In this document: positions 1 through 8,400 of the stretch, piece after piece | Numbering within the stretch: position 1 is the first letter of the stretch | How the letters are laid out: each line of letters opens with the position of its first letter | Source of the DNA: Pseudomonadota bacterium | GTDB lineage: Bacteria; Myxococcota; Bradymonadia; UBA4248 | Length of the DNA: 9,989 nucleotides | Assembly: GCA_017613855.1 (NCBI GenBank) | Contig: JAGACY010000412.1 | Location: forward strand, 1-9,989 | Direction: 5' to 3' | Translations under genes and position numbers: made by a program | The notes under the pieces: model-generated | The model's input: the letters and a program-made list of their open reading frames with translations, nothing else | Told to the model about the DNA's origin: nothing | The model's database searches: none

Positions 1-1197
1 AAAGCAGGTAAGTTTAAAATTCTTGGGGGTAGTATCAGCTATATCCCTGAATCTGTACGTATTCCGGATATTGATGTCAGCTTAGGGAATTTGGAATGCA
101 AAGAGTATGAAGGTTTATTAGATAGTCTCAAAGGTGAAAATAATGTATTTCGCAAAATTGTGGTCAATATGAAGGATGTCATAGCTAATCGTTTTATTGC
201 GCTGCTTGGTGGAACGAATATGACAGTTGACGAAGCCCGTGTAACGACAGGGAATGTGAATGTGGGTGGAACTTTTGCCACACTCTGGAGGATAGAGGGA
301 AATTCAACGATACAAAAACTCACTGCATCCTATAAAGATGTTTCCGCTGGAAACGCCTTTATTGTTTCCCATAACATTACCAACGGTTCCAAAATTTTGA
401 AGTCCAAATTTACAATGGACAGTCTTCTTGGGTCTCAGTACATAAGTTTGATTGATTGGTTGGGAGGAACTGTAGATTCGCTCGTAGCCAGGATTAATCA
501 TGTACAGACAGTTCAGAATTCATCTGCCAAAGATAAATGGGATCGTGCATACGTCAATGGTATTCACACACTCAGTTCAAATGCCAACGTTGAAAATATG
601 AGTATTTATGCAGATGTCTATATCAAGGCCAATGCAGATGATTATGATGTGGAAAACGTAAAAGAGACCGTGGCAACAGGTCTGTTTTACGATGGCAGCG
701 GTGAGAATATCCATCTGAAGAATATCTTTTCGGCCATGCGCATCAGTAAATATACAGAGGTAGACAGTGAAACGGGCAGACCGACGGACGCCAAAGTGAT
801 TCACAATTATCCGCATGCACTGTCAGGCGTTGGTGCGGATAATTACTATCTTCAGGCTATGGACGGGGATAATGACAAAAAGACCTACCGTCTGGATTGG
901 GCGAAAGACATCGATCGCGTTTATTGGCTCAAACGCGATCCTTCCGATGTCGATTGGCCGCTCTACCCCTCTGAACTCACTTCATTTGATGGCACGCGGG
1001 CATTATTCCCCGGTATTGCGTCAGAAATTACCGATTTGATTTTACAGCCGTCGATGTCCGTGACGGTCGAACAGACTCTTTCGGGCTGCGAAGATATGTC
1101 CAGCGAATCATGCGAAACCCCGTGGTCACCTGTATTGTTAGATATAACCGAACCCAACGGTGAAACCGTATCAATACCATGGTTGAAATCATTTTAA
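1..1197 (+). CDS. C-terminal part of a secreted beta-helix-like protein, paralogue of the next gene (5' end outside window)
   Basis: The reading frame is open from base 1 and ends at TAA 1195-1197, giving 398 visible residues. The first ATG in frame is at 91, but it is not the real start: codons 1-30 also align with the downstream paralogue (shared SVRIP at residues 18-22, followed by an acidic-hydrophobic alternation). The fragment matches residues 959-1359 of the 1243-5322 product with a net difference of three residues. From NGIHTL (residue 186) to the end the two are about 88% identical without gaps; before that, roughly half or less. The first ~185 residues show rung-like repeats of about 25-30 residues with alternating hydrophobic positions and Gly-Asn turns, suggesting a parallel beta-helix. 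The tail has two cysteines (GCEDMSSESCETPW) and ends PWLKSF. By analogy the missing N-terminus should carry a lipoprotein signal and Cys-rich repeats, but this is not visible. The function is unknown. Confidence 0.93.
   Translation, partial: KAGKFKILGGSISYIPESVRIPDIDVSLGNLECKEYEGLLDSLKGENNVFRKIVVNMKDVIANRFIALLGGTNMTVDEARVTTGNVNVGGTFATLWRIEGNSTIQKLTASYKDVSAGNAFIVSHNITNGSKILKSKFTMDSLLGSQYISLIDWLGGTVDSLVARINHVQTVQNSSAKDKWDRAYVNGIHTLSSNANVENMSIYADVYIKANADDYDVENVKETVATGLFYDGSGENIHLKNIFSAMRISKYTEVDSETGRPTDAKVIHNYPHALSGVGADNYYLQAMDGDNDKKTYRLDWAKDIDRVYWLKRDPSDVDWPLYPSELTSFDGTRALFPGIASEITDLILQPSMSVTVEQTLSGCEDMSSESCETPWSPVLLDITEPNGETVSIPWLKSF
598..639 (+). repeat. 42-base exact repeat, first copy
   Basis: This stretch is identical to 4723-4764 in the next gene, at the constant offset of 4125 bases that holds to both stop codons. 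It encodes MSIYADVYIKANAD in both proteins. Confidence 0.95.
692..779 (+). repeat. 88-base exact direct repeat, first copy
   Basis: These 88 bases match 4817-4904 exactly, including third codon positions. They encode the GSGENIHLKNIFSAMRIS portion and the residues after it. The flanks differ by scattered substitutions, so this is the best-preserved core of the duplicated C-terminal domain. Confidence 0.95.
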
Positions 1198-1231
1198 TAC
1201 TTTAAATATTAAAAGTATGAACTTTGTAAAT

Positions 1232-1237
1232 AAGGAG
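1232..1237 (+). promoter_or_regulatory. Ribosome binding site for the 1359-residue lipoprotein gene
   Basis: AAGGAG lies five bases before ATG 1243. This supports that start, as does the signal peptide that follows directly. The 45-base gap after the upstream stop contains no convincing promoter or GC-rich hairpin, so co-transcription with the upstream paralogue is likely. Confidence 0.85.
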
Positions 1238-1242
1238 CTTTT

Positions 1243-1311
1243 ATGAGGTCATCACGTTTTTCTTATATACTTGCAATAGCGGCAACTTCGGCGTTTTCTT
1301 TTTATGGGTGC
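1243..1311 (+). other. Lipoprotein signal peptide and lipobox Cys23
   Basis: Codons 1-23 encode a short basic start, a hydrophobic stretch (YILAIAATSAFSF) and YGC. The lipobox FYGC is looser than the standard L-A/S-G/A-C. The position of the Cys, the Gly before it and the hydrophilic, Cys-repeat sequence after it make signal peptidase II processing likely. Confidence 0.8.
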
Positions 1312-4300
1312 GAAGAGAGCGGAAGTCACGAAACCACGCCATGCGATAACATGTGCACCGAAGAAGAAACCTGCAACCCCGAGACGAATCTGTGTGAACC
1401 CAAGTCGGAGCCTGCCCCCGAGTGTACCGAGGATGCTGACTGCAAGGACGGCAAAGTTTGCAAATCGGGCAAATGTGAAGCAGACGACAAGCCAGAGTGC
1501 GAATCCAATGCGGAGTGTACTGACGGCAAGGTATGCAAATCAGGCAAATGCGAAGCAGACGACAAACCCGAATGCGAATCCAACGAAGACTGCTTTGACG
1601 GGAAAATATGTCAGAAAGGCCAATGCGATTACGAATGCTACAAAGATACCGATTGCGACGATTACAAGATTTGCAGCGATCATCATTGTACTTATGAATG
1701 CCAGTTCGATTATGACTGTACCGACGGAAAAATCTGTGATGAAGGCCGATGCGCGCTGGAATGTATGGATGATTTCGACTGCACAGATGGCAAGATCTGT
1801 ACGGATGGGGTTTGTAAATTTGAATGCGTCGAAGACGTCGACTGTGATGATGAACAGGTATGCCGTGACAATGTCTGTAAGGTCGAGTGTATTGAAGAAA
1901 CCGAAGACGTCGACTGTCCCGATGGCATGATTTGTAAGGATTATCACTGCGTGAATGAATGCACGGTGGATGATGATTGCGAGAATCCGCTCAAGTGCAA
2001 AGAAAATCATTGCGTGCCTGAATGTACACAGCATGAGGACTGCCCCGATGACATGAACTGTGTACAGCAGCAGTGCCGCACCGGCTGTGAAGTGAATGAG
2101 GACTGCCGCGAGGGAGCCTGCCTGGATGGCGCTTGCGTGTCCTGCCGTAAAAATTCGGATTGCGGCGAAGGAAAATATTGCCAGTTCAATAACTGTATTG
2201 ACTGCGCCGAGGATGAACATTGCGAGGGCGTTTTGGTGTGCAAGAATAACAAATGTGTCCCCCCGTGTTCTGATAACTCTGATTGCAGTGGCGACACCCC
2301 GGTATGCAGCGAGAAAGGCTGCGTGCAGTGCCTTGATTCCAAAGATTGTTCAGGTAATGAACTCTGCCTCGATAACGTTTGCAAGCTGGAGTGTACCGAG
2401 GATTACGACTGCGATGGCGATCAGAAATGCAATCTTTCTGATAACCACTGTTACGAATGCCTTGAGAATGCCGACTGTCTGGGCGGTAAACGTTGTGTTG
2501 CAAACAAATGCGAAGCGGCTTTGCCCAATGACTGGGATGCCGACGGTGTTGCGGACGATCAGGATCGTTGTCCCTACAATCCCAATGTCACGACACAGGA
2601 AGATGCCGACTGCAACTACGTGACCGATCCCGATGGCACGCGCGTGTTTGAAGTCTGGCATGCCTCGGATTTTCCCCGGTTGCGCAAAGATTTACCGGGA
2701 TATTCTATTGTCATTATTCTTTTTATGGATTGTGATGATGTCAACGATCCCGCATGTTGTGGCCTTGAAGGACAGGCTCCATGGTCAAACACCTGTACGG
2801 ATGAGAATACCGTACAATATTGTGACTGGCAGAATTACATCAGAACGGGTGGATGCGAGTTCGGCTGTGCCAACGGCAATTGTCGTAGCTGCCGTCCGGC
2901 GAATACCCCAACTGAGTCGGGAGACTGCTGCAGCAGTTCGTATCCCAATCAATGCAAAGATGACACTTACTTTATGGAATGCAAGGATGGCAAACTCGAC
3001 ATCAGAGCATGTGGCGGTGGATGCAATAACGGTGAGTGTAAATTCTGCCGCGAAGCAGACCCTAGCGCACCCCCACAACCCAATGACTGCTGCGATGCTT
3101 CGACCTTTGTCGAGATTTGTTCGACGGATAAGAAATCGACACTGCGATGTGTTGATGGTCGTGTGGAGGCAATTGACTGTAATGCCGGCGAATGCAGGCC
3201 ATTCGGGGATGGTGTCAACTTCTGCGTAGCCAAACCGGCTTACTCTTTCCATGTCCGCCTGATGCGCGATATCAATCTCGCTGATATTCAAGAATTAACG
3301 GACAAGCCGTTTGAGCCCATCGAGGCACCTTATAAAAAAACGATTACCAACGATGACAATACATCCACTGAAGTGCTTATGGTGCCTGGTGAAAGTGACT
3401 ATGAGCCGTTTCAGATTACCGATGCACCATGCGTGATGTCATGGAATCCTCTCTCTCTTTATCAAACAGAATTCGATGGGCAATCGCACCGCATTTTTGT
3501 CAAAAACAGTGATAATCAGAGCTGTTCACTGGAGTCATCTTTCTTCGATGAAGTGAGAGAATCTACACTGAAGAATATCTCATTTAATTATAATAAACGA
3601 GGAGACGGTAACTGGTTTGCATCAAGGTATATCAGTCATTCTGGCTTAGAGTCCGTTCGATTTATTGGCAATATTCATGGTGGTAGAGGAATTCTGGGAA
3701 CAGCAGAAGGTTCCAGTGCATTTGACAACATCCGTTTTAAGGGCAATATCGCTTCTGACTATTTTGTTGGATTGTTTAATGAAATATCGAAGAGTGTGGT
3801 GTCGAAGATCACTTTCACTGTACCGGATTATTTTCTTTCCTATACTTCAGGTTACAGTGACTCCAACGTCATAGCACAACGTATCTACAATAGCATTGTT
3901 GACGTCCCCACAATTGATATACATTGGATTGGGTATTCAGGTTCAAAAGCTGACTTTGCTACGGTCGCAGCAGTGATCGAAAATAGTCGTATTCAAAATG
4001 GTCTGTCTGTTCGATTTGGTGATGTTTTCTGGACAGGTTCTGATTTTACCGGCTTGGCGTTCGGTCTTTCACAATTCGATATGACGGGTAAATATACATT
4101 CCGTGCAGGGGATATTAAAACAAGCAAATTGAAAATTATTACTGGTCGTAATAGTAATACCTCTGCTTCTGTACGAATACCGGAAATCGAAGTCAACATG
4201 GGTAATGTGGTAGCTTCGTCTTTTATGATACTAGCAGGTTTAAGTGGTGAAGATAATTTATTGGGCAAATCTACGATCAATCTCAAGGATGTCGAAGCAA

Positions 4301-5322
4301 ATTCGTCGTACGATTCGACGTTTAATGTATTGTCAGGAGGCAAGAATCTTACGATTAACGAAGCTCATGTGACGGCTGGAAACATTAAGACAAAGTATTT
4401 TAATACCATTAGTAGGTTGCATGGCAATTCGACGGTACAAAATATTACTGCATCCTTTAAAAATGTCGTTGCTCAAAGCGCTAACGTCGTTGCTGGCACA
4501 ATCGACGAAGGTTCCAGGCTTTCGAAGGTCAAGGTTATCATGGACAATCTCGTGGGGGCTCAACAAGTGAATATGATTGAACAGGTTGGAGGTGCTGTGG
4601 ATTCGGTTGCTGTCAGAATCAATCATTTACAAGCGGAACAGAATTTATCCGCCAATAGTAAATGGGAGCATGCCTGTGTAAATGGTATTCACACGCTCAA
4701 TTCGAATGCCAGTGTTGAAAACATGAGTATTTATGCAGATGTCTATATCAAGGCCAATGCAGATAATTATGACGTGGAAAACATGAAAGAGACAGTGGCA
4801 ACGGGTCTGTTTTACAATGGCAGCGGTGAGAATATCCATCTGAAGAATATCTTTTCGGCCATGCGCATCAGTAAATATACAGAGGTAGACAGTGAAACGG
4901 GCAGGCCGACGGACGCTAAAATAATTCACAATTATCCGCATGCGCTGTCAGGAATTGGCAAGGATGATCTCTATCTTCAGTCTATGGATGGTGAAAATGG
5001 CAAAAAGACCTACCGTCTGGACTGGTCGAAAGACATTGATCGTGTTTACTGGCTCAAACGTGATCCTGCCGATGCCGATTGGTCGCTCTATCCCTCTGAA
5101 CTCACTACACTTGATGGCCTGCGGGCATTATTCCCTGGCATTGCACCAGATATTACCGATTTGATTTTACAGCCGTCGATGTCCGTCACGGTCGATCAGA
5201 CACTTTCGGGCTGTGAAGATATGTCCAGCGAATCCTGCGAAACCCCATGGTCCTCTGTATTGTTGGATATCACCGAACCTAATGGTGAAACCATTTCAAT
5301 CCCATGGCTGAAATCATTCTAA
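1243..5322 (+). CDS. Large Cys-repeat lipoprotein with a beta-helix-like C-terminal half
   Basis: The gene encodes 1359 residues, complete, from ATG 1243 (AAGGAG five bases upstream) to TAA 5320-5322. Residues 1-23 form a lipoprotein signal: basic N-end (R2, R5), hydrophobic core and a relaxed lipobox FYGC with the lipidated Cys at 23, followed by Glu-Glu. The order after that is: one degenerate Cys motif (about 36-53); seventeen four-Cys repeats (60-423); a thrombospondin-type-3-like motif DWDADGVADDQDRCP (430-444); three CC-type modules (505-661); a linker rich in acidic residues; then from about 740 a Cys-poor beta-helix-like part. This starts with FDGQSHRI (744-751), which resembles the FDGxGHxI opening common in right-handed beta-helix adhesins. 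Residues 1147-1359 form a C-terminal domain shared with the upstream paralogue. It should be exported by Sec, lipidated and displayed on the envelope. I do not recognise a named family for the whole protein. Adhesion or surface-coat roles are plausible inferences; no catalytic motif is visible. Confidence 0.95.
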   Translation: MRSSRFSYILAIAATSAFSFYGCEESGSHETTPCDNMCTEEETCNPETNLCEPKSEPAPECTEDADCKDGKVCKSGKCEADDKPECESNAECTDGKVCKSGKCEADDKPECESNEDCFDGKICQKGQCDYECYKDTDCDDYKICSDHHCTYECQFDYDCTDGKICDEGRCALECMDDFDCTDGKICTDGVCKFECVEDVDCDDEQVCRDNVCKVECIEETEDVDCPDGMICKDYHCVNECTVDDDCENPLKCKENHCVPECTQHEDCPDDMNCVQQQCRTGCEVNEDCREGACLDGACVSCRKNSDCGEGKYCQFNNCIDCAEDEHCEGVLVCKNNKCVPPCSDNSDCSGDTPVCSEKGCVQCLDSKDCSGNELCLDNVCKLECTEDYDCDGDQKCNLSDNHCYECLENADCLGGKRCVANKCEAALPNDWDADGVADDQDRCPYNPNVTTQEDADCNYVTDPDGTRVFEVWHASDFPRLRKDLPGYSIVIILFMDCDDVNDPACCGLEGQAPWSNTCTDENTVQYCDWQNYIRTGGCEFGCANGNCRSCRPANTPTESGDCCSSSYPNQCKDDTYFMECKDGKLDIRACGGGCNNGECKFCREADPSAPPQPNDCCDASTFVEICSTDKKSTLRCVDGRVEAIDCNAGECRPFGDGVNFCVAKPAYSFHVRLMRDINLADIQELTDKPFEPIEAPYKKTITNDDNTSTEVLMVPGESDYEPFQITDAPCVMSWNPLSLYQTEFDGQSHRIFVKNSDNQSCSLESSFFDEVRESTLKNISFNYNKRGDGNWFASRYISHSGLESVRFIGNIHGGRGILGTAEGSSAFDNIRFKGNIASDYFVGLFNEISKSVVSKITFTVPDYFLSYTSGYSDSNVIAQRIYNSIVDVPTIDIHWIGYSGSKADFATVAAVIENSRIQNGLSVRFGDVFWTGSDFTGLAFGLSQFDMTGKYTFRAGDIKTSKLKIITGRNSNTSASVRIPEIEVNMGNVVASSFMILAGLSGEDNLLGKSTINLKDVEANSSYDSTFNVLSGGKNLTINEAHVTAGNIKTKYFNTISRLHGNSTVQNITASFKNVVAQSANVVAGTIDEGSRLSKVKVIMDNLVGAQQVNMIEQVGGAVDSVAVRINHLQAEQNLSANSKWEHACVNGIHTLNSNASVENMSIYADVYIKANADNYDVENMKETVATGLFYNGSGENIHLKNIFSAMRISKYTEVDSETGRPTDAKIIHNYPHALSGIGKDDLYLQSMDGENGKKTYRLDWSKDIDRVYWLKRDPADADWSLYPSELTTLDGLRALFPGIAPDITDLILQPSMSVTVDQTLSGCEDMSSESCETPWSSVLLDITEPNGETISIPWLKSF
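1420..2511 (+). repeat. Array of 17 four-cysteine repeats (ECxxDxDCxDGKICxxGxC type)
   Basis: Residues 60-423 of the lipoprotein are built from 17 tandem units with the pattern C-x5-C-x5-C-x4-C. The consensus is roughly EC..D.DC.DGKIC..G.C, joined by linkers of two to six residues. A degenerate unit (CDNMC..ETCNPETNLC) precedes them. Early units recur every 25 residues (75 bases), later ones about every 21-22. Some units vary: unit 8 has three extra residues before its second Cys, unit 11 is one short, and units 14 and 16 carry insertions. Regular spacing and paired Cys imply disulfide-knotted beads forming an extended stalk. Similar repeats are frequent in myxobacterial-type surface proteins and are sometimes labelled Dickkopf-N-like in domain databases; that label says little about function. 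Confidence 0.9.
2524..2586 (+). other. Thrombospondin-type-3-like calcium-binding motif
   Basis: Residues 428-448 contain D430-W-D432-A-D434-G435-V-A-D438-D439-Q-D441-R-C443-P444 followed by YNPN. This matches the DxDxDGxxDxxDxCP signature of thrombospondin type 3 repeats, which bind calcium through the Asp residues. A single copy separates the Cys-repeat array from the next region. A calcium role is inferred from the motif alone. Confidence 0.75.
2755..3225 (+). repeat. Three Cys-Cys modules, a second class of Cys repeat
   Basis: Residues 505-661 contain three copies of a module that begins with a vicinal Cys pair (C505-C506, C562-C563, C616-C617). Each continues with single Cys residues about 10, 18 and 28 positions later and closes with a Cys-containing stretch such as GCANGNC, GCNNGEC or CNAGEC. 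Vicinal Cys and longer spacing distinguish it from the four-Cys units upstream. The linkers between modules are Pro-rich (PTESGD; PSAPPQPND). I do not recognise a named domain. Confidence 0.7.
4723..4764 (+). repeat. 42-base exact repeat, second copy
   Basis: This is the partner of 598-639, in the same frame and the same position within the shared C-terminal domain. Confidence 0.95.
4817..4904 (+). repeat. 88-base exact direct repeat, second copy
   Basis: This is the partner of 692-779. The two copies are in the same orientation about 4.1 kb apart, a substrate for recombination that could delete or duplicate one gene unit. Confidence 0.95.
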
Positions 5323-5364
5323 TCTGTTTCTACTCTCTTCCGTTGGCATATAAAAAGATTTGAT

Positions 5365-5369
5365 AAGGA
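5365..5369 (+). promoter_or_regulatory. Ribosome binding site for the third gene
   Basis: AAGGA lies seven bases before ATG 5377, a normal spacing. It fixes the start, because the next in-frame codons give a clear lipoprotein signal. The 54-base gap upstream shows no GC-rich hairpin. Confidence 0.8.
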
Positions 5370-5376
5370 CGATGAT

Positions 5377-5430
5377 ATGAAAAAGCGTAACCTTCTTATA
5401 TTGGCGTGTATCTTGTGTATGTATGGGTGT
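5377..5430 (+). other. Lipoprotein signal peptide and lipobox Cys18
   Basis: Residues 1-18 have a KKR basic end, a hydrophobic core (LLILACILCM) and YGC. This is the same unusual Tyr-Gly-Cys ending as in the upstream lipoprotein, which suggests a lineage-specific lipobox preference. Ser and two Asp follow the Cys. Confidence 0.85.
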
Positions 5431-8400
5431 AGCGATGACTCATCCGAATCACAGGACCCGACACCTCAGGATTCGACTTGTGATTGCCAAGAAGATGAAA
5501 CCTGTGTGGATGGTGTATGTCAAAAGCAAACCACACCCCATGAAGATACCTGCGATCCCAAATGCCCAGAGGGGCAGACCTGCATCGACGGTCGGTGCGG
5601 CGTATGCATTGGTGGTCAGTGTTTCTTCCCGGATGAGCCTCCCGGGCCGGGGCCTGGGCCTGGTCCCGAAGATGAAAACTGCGAGAAAGATTCCGACTGC
5701 GACGGTGATAACCAGATGTGCAGCAATGGGGAGTGCGTCAGCGCTGCATGCGATCCTGAGTGTCCCGAAGGACAAAACTGCGTTCGTGGTAGATGTAAGG
5801 CCGAAACACTGCTCTGGGATTTGTGCAACAACCAGGCAGACTGTCTGTCCGGTCAGTGCGTGTATTATCTCACGCCGTCCAAAGAGATGCAGATGGAAGT
5901 GAATGGCGAGATACAGACTTTCAATACGAACAATCCGATTCCAGTCACATTGCTCGATGAACGTATCAATGCAGAATATTACAATATGATCCACCCCGAA
6001 GTTGACCTTGGACCGAAAACGATGGTGGGTATCTGTTCCTATGAATGCACCAAGGAAATTGACAAAGAATGTCCTATGGGTTGGGAATGCCAGGTCGTTG
6101 CCAAGGGCATTTTGAGTTATCCCACATCAGGGAAATTGCCTTTTGAACTCGAACCGGATGAAGTAGAGAAAACGCCTTTTGCTGCTTTGTGCCGTCCGAA
6201 TGTGGAAGAACCCTATCATACCGAAATGTGTACAGCGTCTGAGGCGGATTGCAAGGCTGCCGGTCTGGCTTTCTATGAGGGAATGTGTCTGGAACCTTGC
6301 GATGATGCATCGAAAGCGTGCCCGTTTTTGTTTAGTTGTGAAAACGCAAAAGGGGCCTCAGGTGCCCAAAAGGTTTGCATGCCCGTTGGCGGAACCTGTA
6401 CCTCGTGTTACGACCATGACGGTGACGGTGCGGGGTATGGTCATTGCGAACTTGAAGGTATTGACTGCGATGAGGACAATCCCAATGCCTATTATCAAAA
6501 GCCGCTGACCTGTGACGATATTTCCGATAATAAAGGCAATCCGCTGTACAAAGATTTGAATTGCAATGGTTATATTGATCGCTTTGAATTGCTGGGTAAC
6601 TCACAAAACTGCAATGCATGTGGTGAAGCATGCAATACACCCAAAAGTTCACAAATTGAGATTCAGTGTGTTTCGACAGTCGATGGCATAGACGCAGCAG
6701 AGTGGTACAAAACCGCATCTGCCGATACCGAAGTTCCCGAGTTTAAATGCGTGGAACAGTGTGCCTTTGGCTATGGCGACTGCGATGGCAATGCTAAGTG
6801 CAATACGGCACTGCTCGAAGACAGCTTGCTCAATCTCGACAATAAAGAAGATTTGTTGATTCGTGCTTCGCTGGTCCGGACGGGGAAGGACGCTGCCGCC
6901 TTGATTTATGCCCGCGATGCCGATGGCGACGGATTTCCGATCCTTAACAAATCGGCGTCCATTGCATCCAAAACAGACGATAAACCGGCTGAAATTATCC
7001 TGGATGGCAGCAATACAGTCATTTGTTGCAGCAATGATACCGATTTTTGCTATACGGCTAACAAGGACTGGAAATCACTTCATCTTTCGGACACGACCCA
7101 ACAAGTAAAAGACGAAAAAGGCGATCTCCTGAACACCATTTCATACGTCCTCCCCTGTGGAAAACGGCTTGCATGCACAGACGGCGAATGCGCCTGTAAA
7201 GATGACGAATGCACTGCGTTACGCCCGGACTGTTACGACAGCGATGATGAAGCCCCCGCAGTTAATCCACTGGCTGTCGAAAAGTGTGACGGCGTAGATA
7301 ACGATGGATCGCAAATTCTTTTGTCCAACGAACATGATGAATGCTCAACCTGGTGCAAAGATCACGAAGAGACATGCGCTTCTTTTACGGTTAAACATAG
7401 TACTGAGAATGGTGAATCCATCACTTACCTTACGAACCCTTACTGTGACGCCACTCCCGAGGGCCTCAATGAGCCCAATTCGTGGATCGATCCGGTGCAA
7501 GGTACACAGCACGAAACCGGTGCCGAATGCACTAATTACCATCCCAGTGGATCGGTCTGCAATGAGGGGGGAACGGTCATTTGTAAGCCGAATGCGGCTG
7601 AAAGATGCATTGCCGGCAGTGAAAACTGCGGATGTGCCACCAAAGCCAATAAGGCATTTATCATTACCGAGGCCAATCATGGCGAAAATCCAAAGCAGGA
7701 AGATTATATTCGTTATACTTCAGACCTGAGTTCGTTCCAGTTCTGCCGTTGTGACAATTCACGCTGCGAAGGTTCGGTTGCTGAATGTAATGCAGAAGGA
7801 AAAGATTCAGTAGGATGTTTTCTGCTTTGTGGTCAGCTATGTACTATGAAAACGTCTTACGCGCTTTCGTGTGATGCAGAGATAGAGGGCACTCTGGACG
7901 GCATCGTCGAGAAGTCTGATAACAAAGTCGAGTTTGATATTGACGGTATAGACAATAACTGCAATGGGCTCACCGATGAAGATGCGTGGGTACCATGTAT
8001 CTTTAAAGAGAATCATCCATCCGCGAATCTTGAATCTGGAGAATTTAACGGCAATGAGATTCCATACAATGCATATCTCGATGACAGCACCTATTCTATT
8101 AATGTTGCTGAAAATACAGATCATTCGATTAATCTCTGTCGTCTTGGTATTCAAAAGACAAAGGCAGTTCAAGATAGCAGTGGCAATTTGTCTTATAAAA
8201 AATATTGCATGCCGATATACAAACCAAGAAAATATGATTTTTATGGCGATGGCATCGATTCCAATTGCGATGGTGCTGATTATGATATCCTTCATACGAC
8301 ATTTGTCGTTTCTACAAAACAGGGAACGAGTACCCAGACACCGTCTGATGCATCCTGTAAATATGATGCCCCCTTTGGCACTGTTACGCCGTGCAACTCG

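Larger units (their letters stand above)
3460..5319 (+). other. Predicted parallel beta-helix region and conserved C-terminal domain
   Basis: Residues from about 740 to 1359 are nearly free of Cys and rich in Asn, Ser, Val and Ile. They start with FDGQSHRI and continue with rung-like units of about 25-30 residues (for example STINLKDV, STVQNITASFKNV, SRLSKVKVIMDNL, DSVAVRINHL). This looks like a right-handed beta-helix such as those in adhesins. From residue 1147 (NGIHTL) onward the sequence is the domain shared with the upstream paralogue; it includes YADVYIKANAD, a DWSKDIDRVYWLKRDP stretch and a two-Cys tail. The fold is inferred by eye. Confidence 0.6.

Noticed and set aside
91..93. ATG as the start of gene 1
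   Set aside because: The frame is open and homologous to the paralogue before this codon, there is no ribosome binding site, and no signal peptide follows. The gene is cut by the window edge.
1177..1194. C-terminal PWLKSF as an outer-membrane beta-barrel signal ending in Phe
   Set aside because: A final Phe is suggestive, but the preceding residues do not show the alternating aromatic pattern of a last barrel strand, and the downstream paralogue with the same ending is a predicted lipoprotein.
1201..1213. Inverted repeat TTTAA-ATA-TTAAA in the gap after gene 1, as a terminator
   Set aside because: It has only five A-T pairs, no GC stem and no T-run; expected by chance in an AT-rich gap.
1540..2220. 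A 226-residue open frame on the minus strand within the Cys-repeat array, with hydrophobic composition
   Set aside because: It is opposite the clearly coding repeat array. The repeated Cys, Asp and Glu codons keep the complementary frame free of stops and give Ala/Ile/Phe-rich nonsense. It has no ribosome binding site or domain.
5323..5376. A promoter in the gap before the third gene (TATAAAA at 5349-5355)
   Set aside because: There is no matching -35 element at proper spacing, and such an AT-rich heptamer is common by chance. The gap fits an operon as well.
5449..5994. A 181-residue minus-strand open frame
   Set aside because: It is a shadow of the Cys-rich start of the third gene, of the same origin as the frame opposite the repeat array, with no independent start signal.
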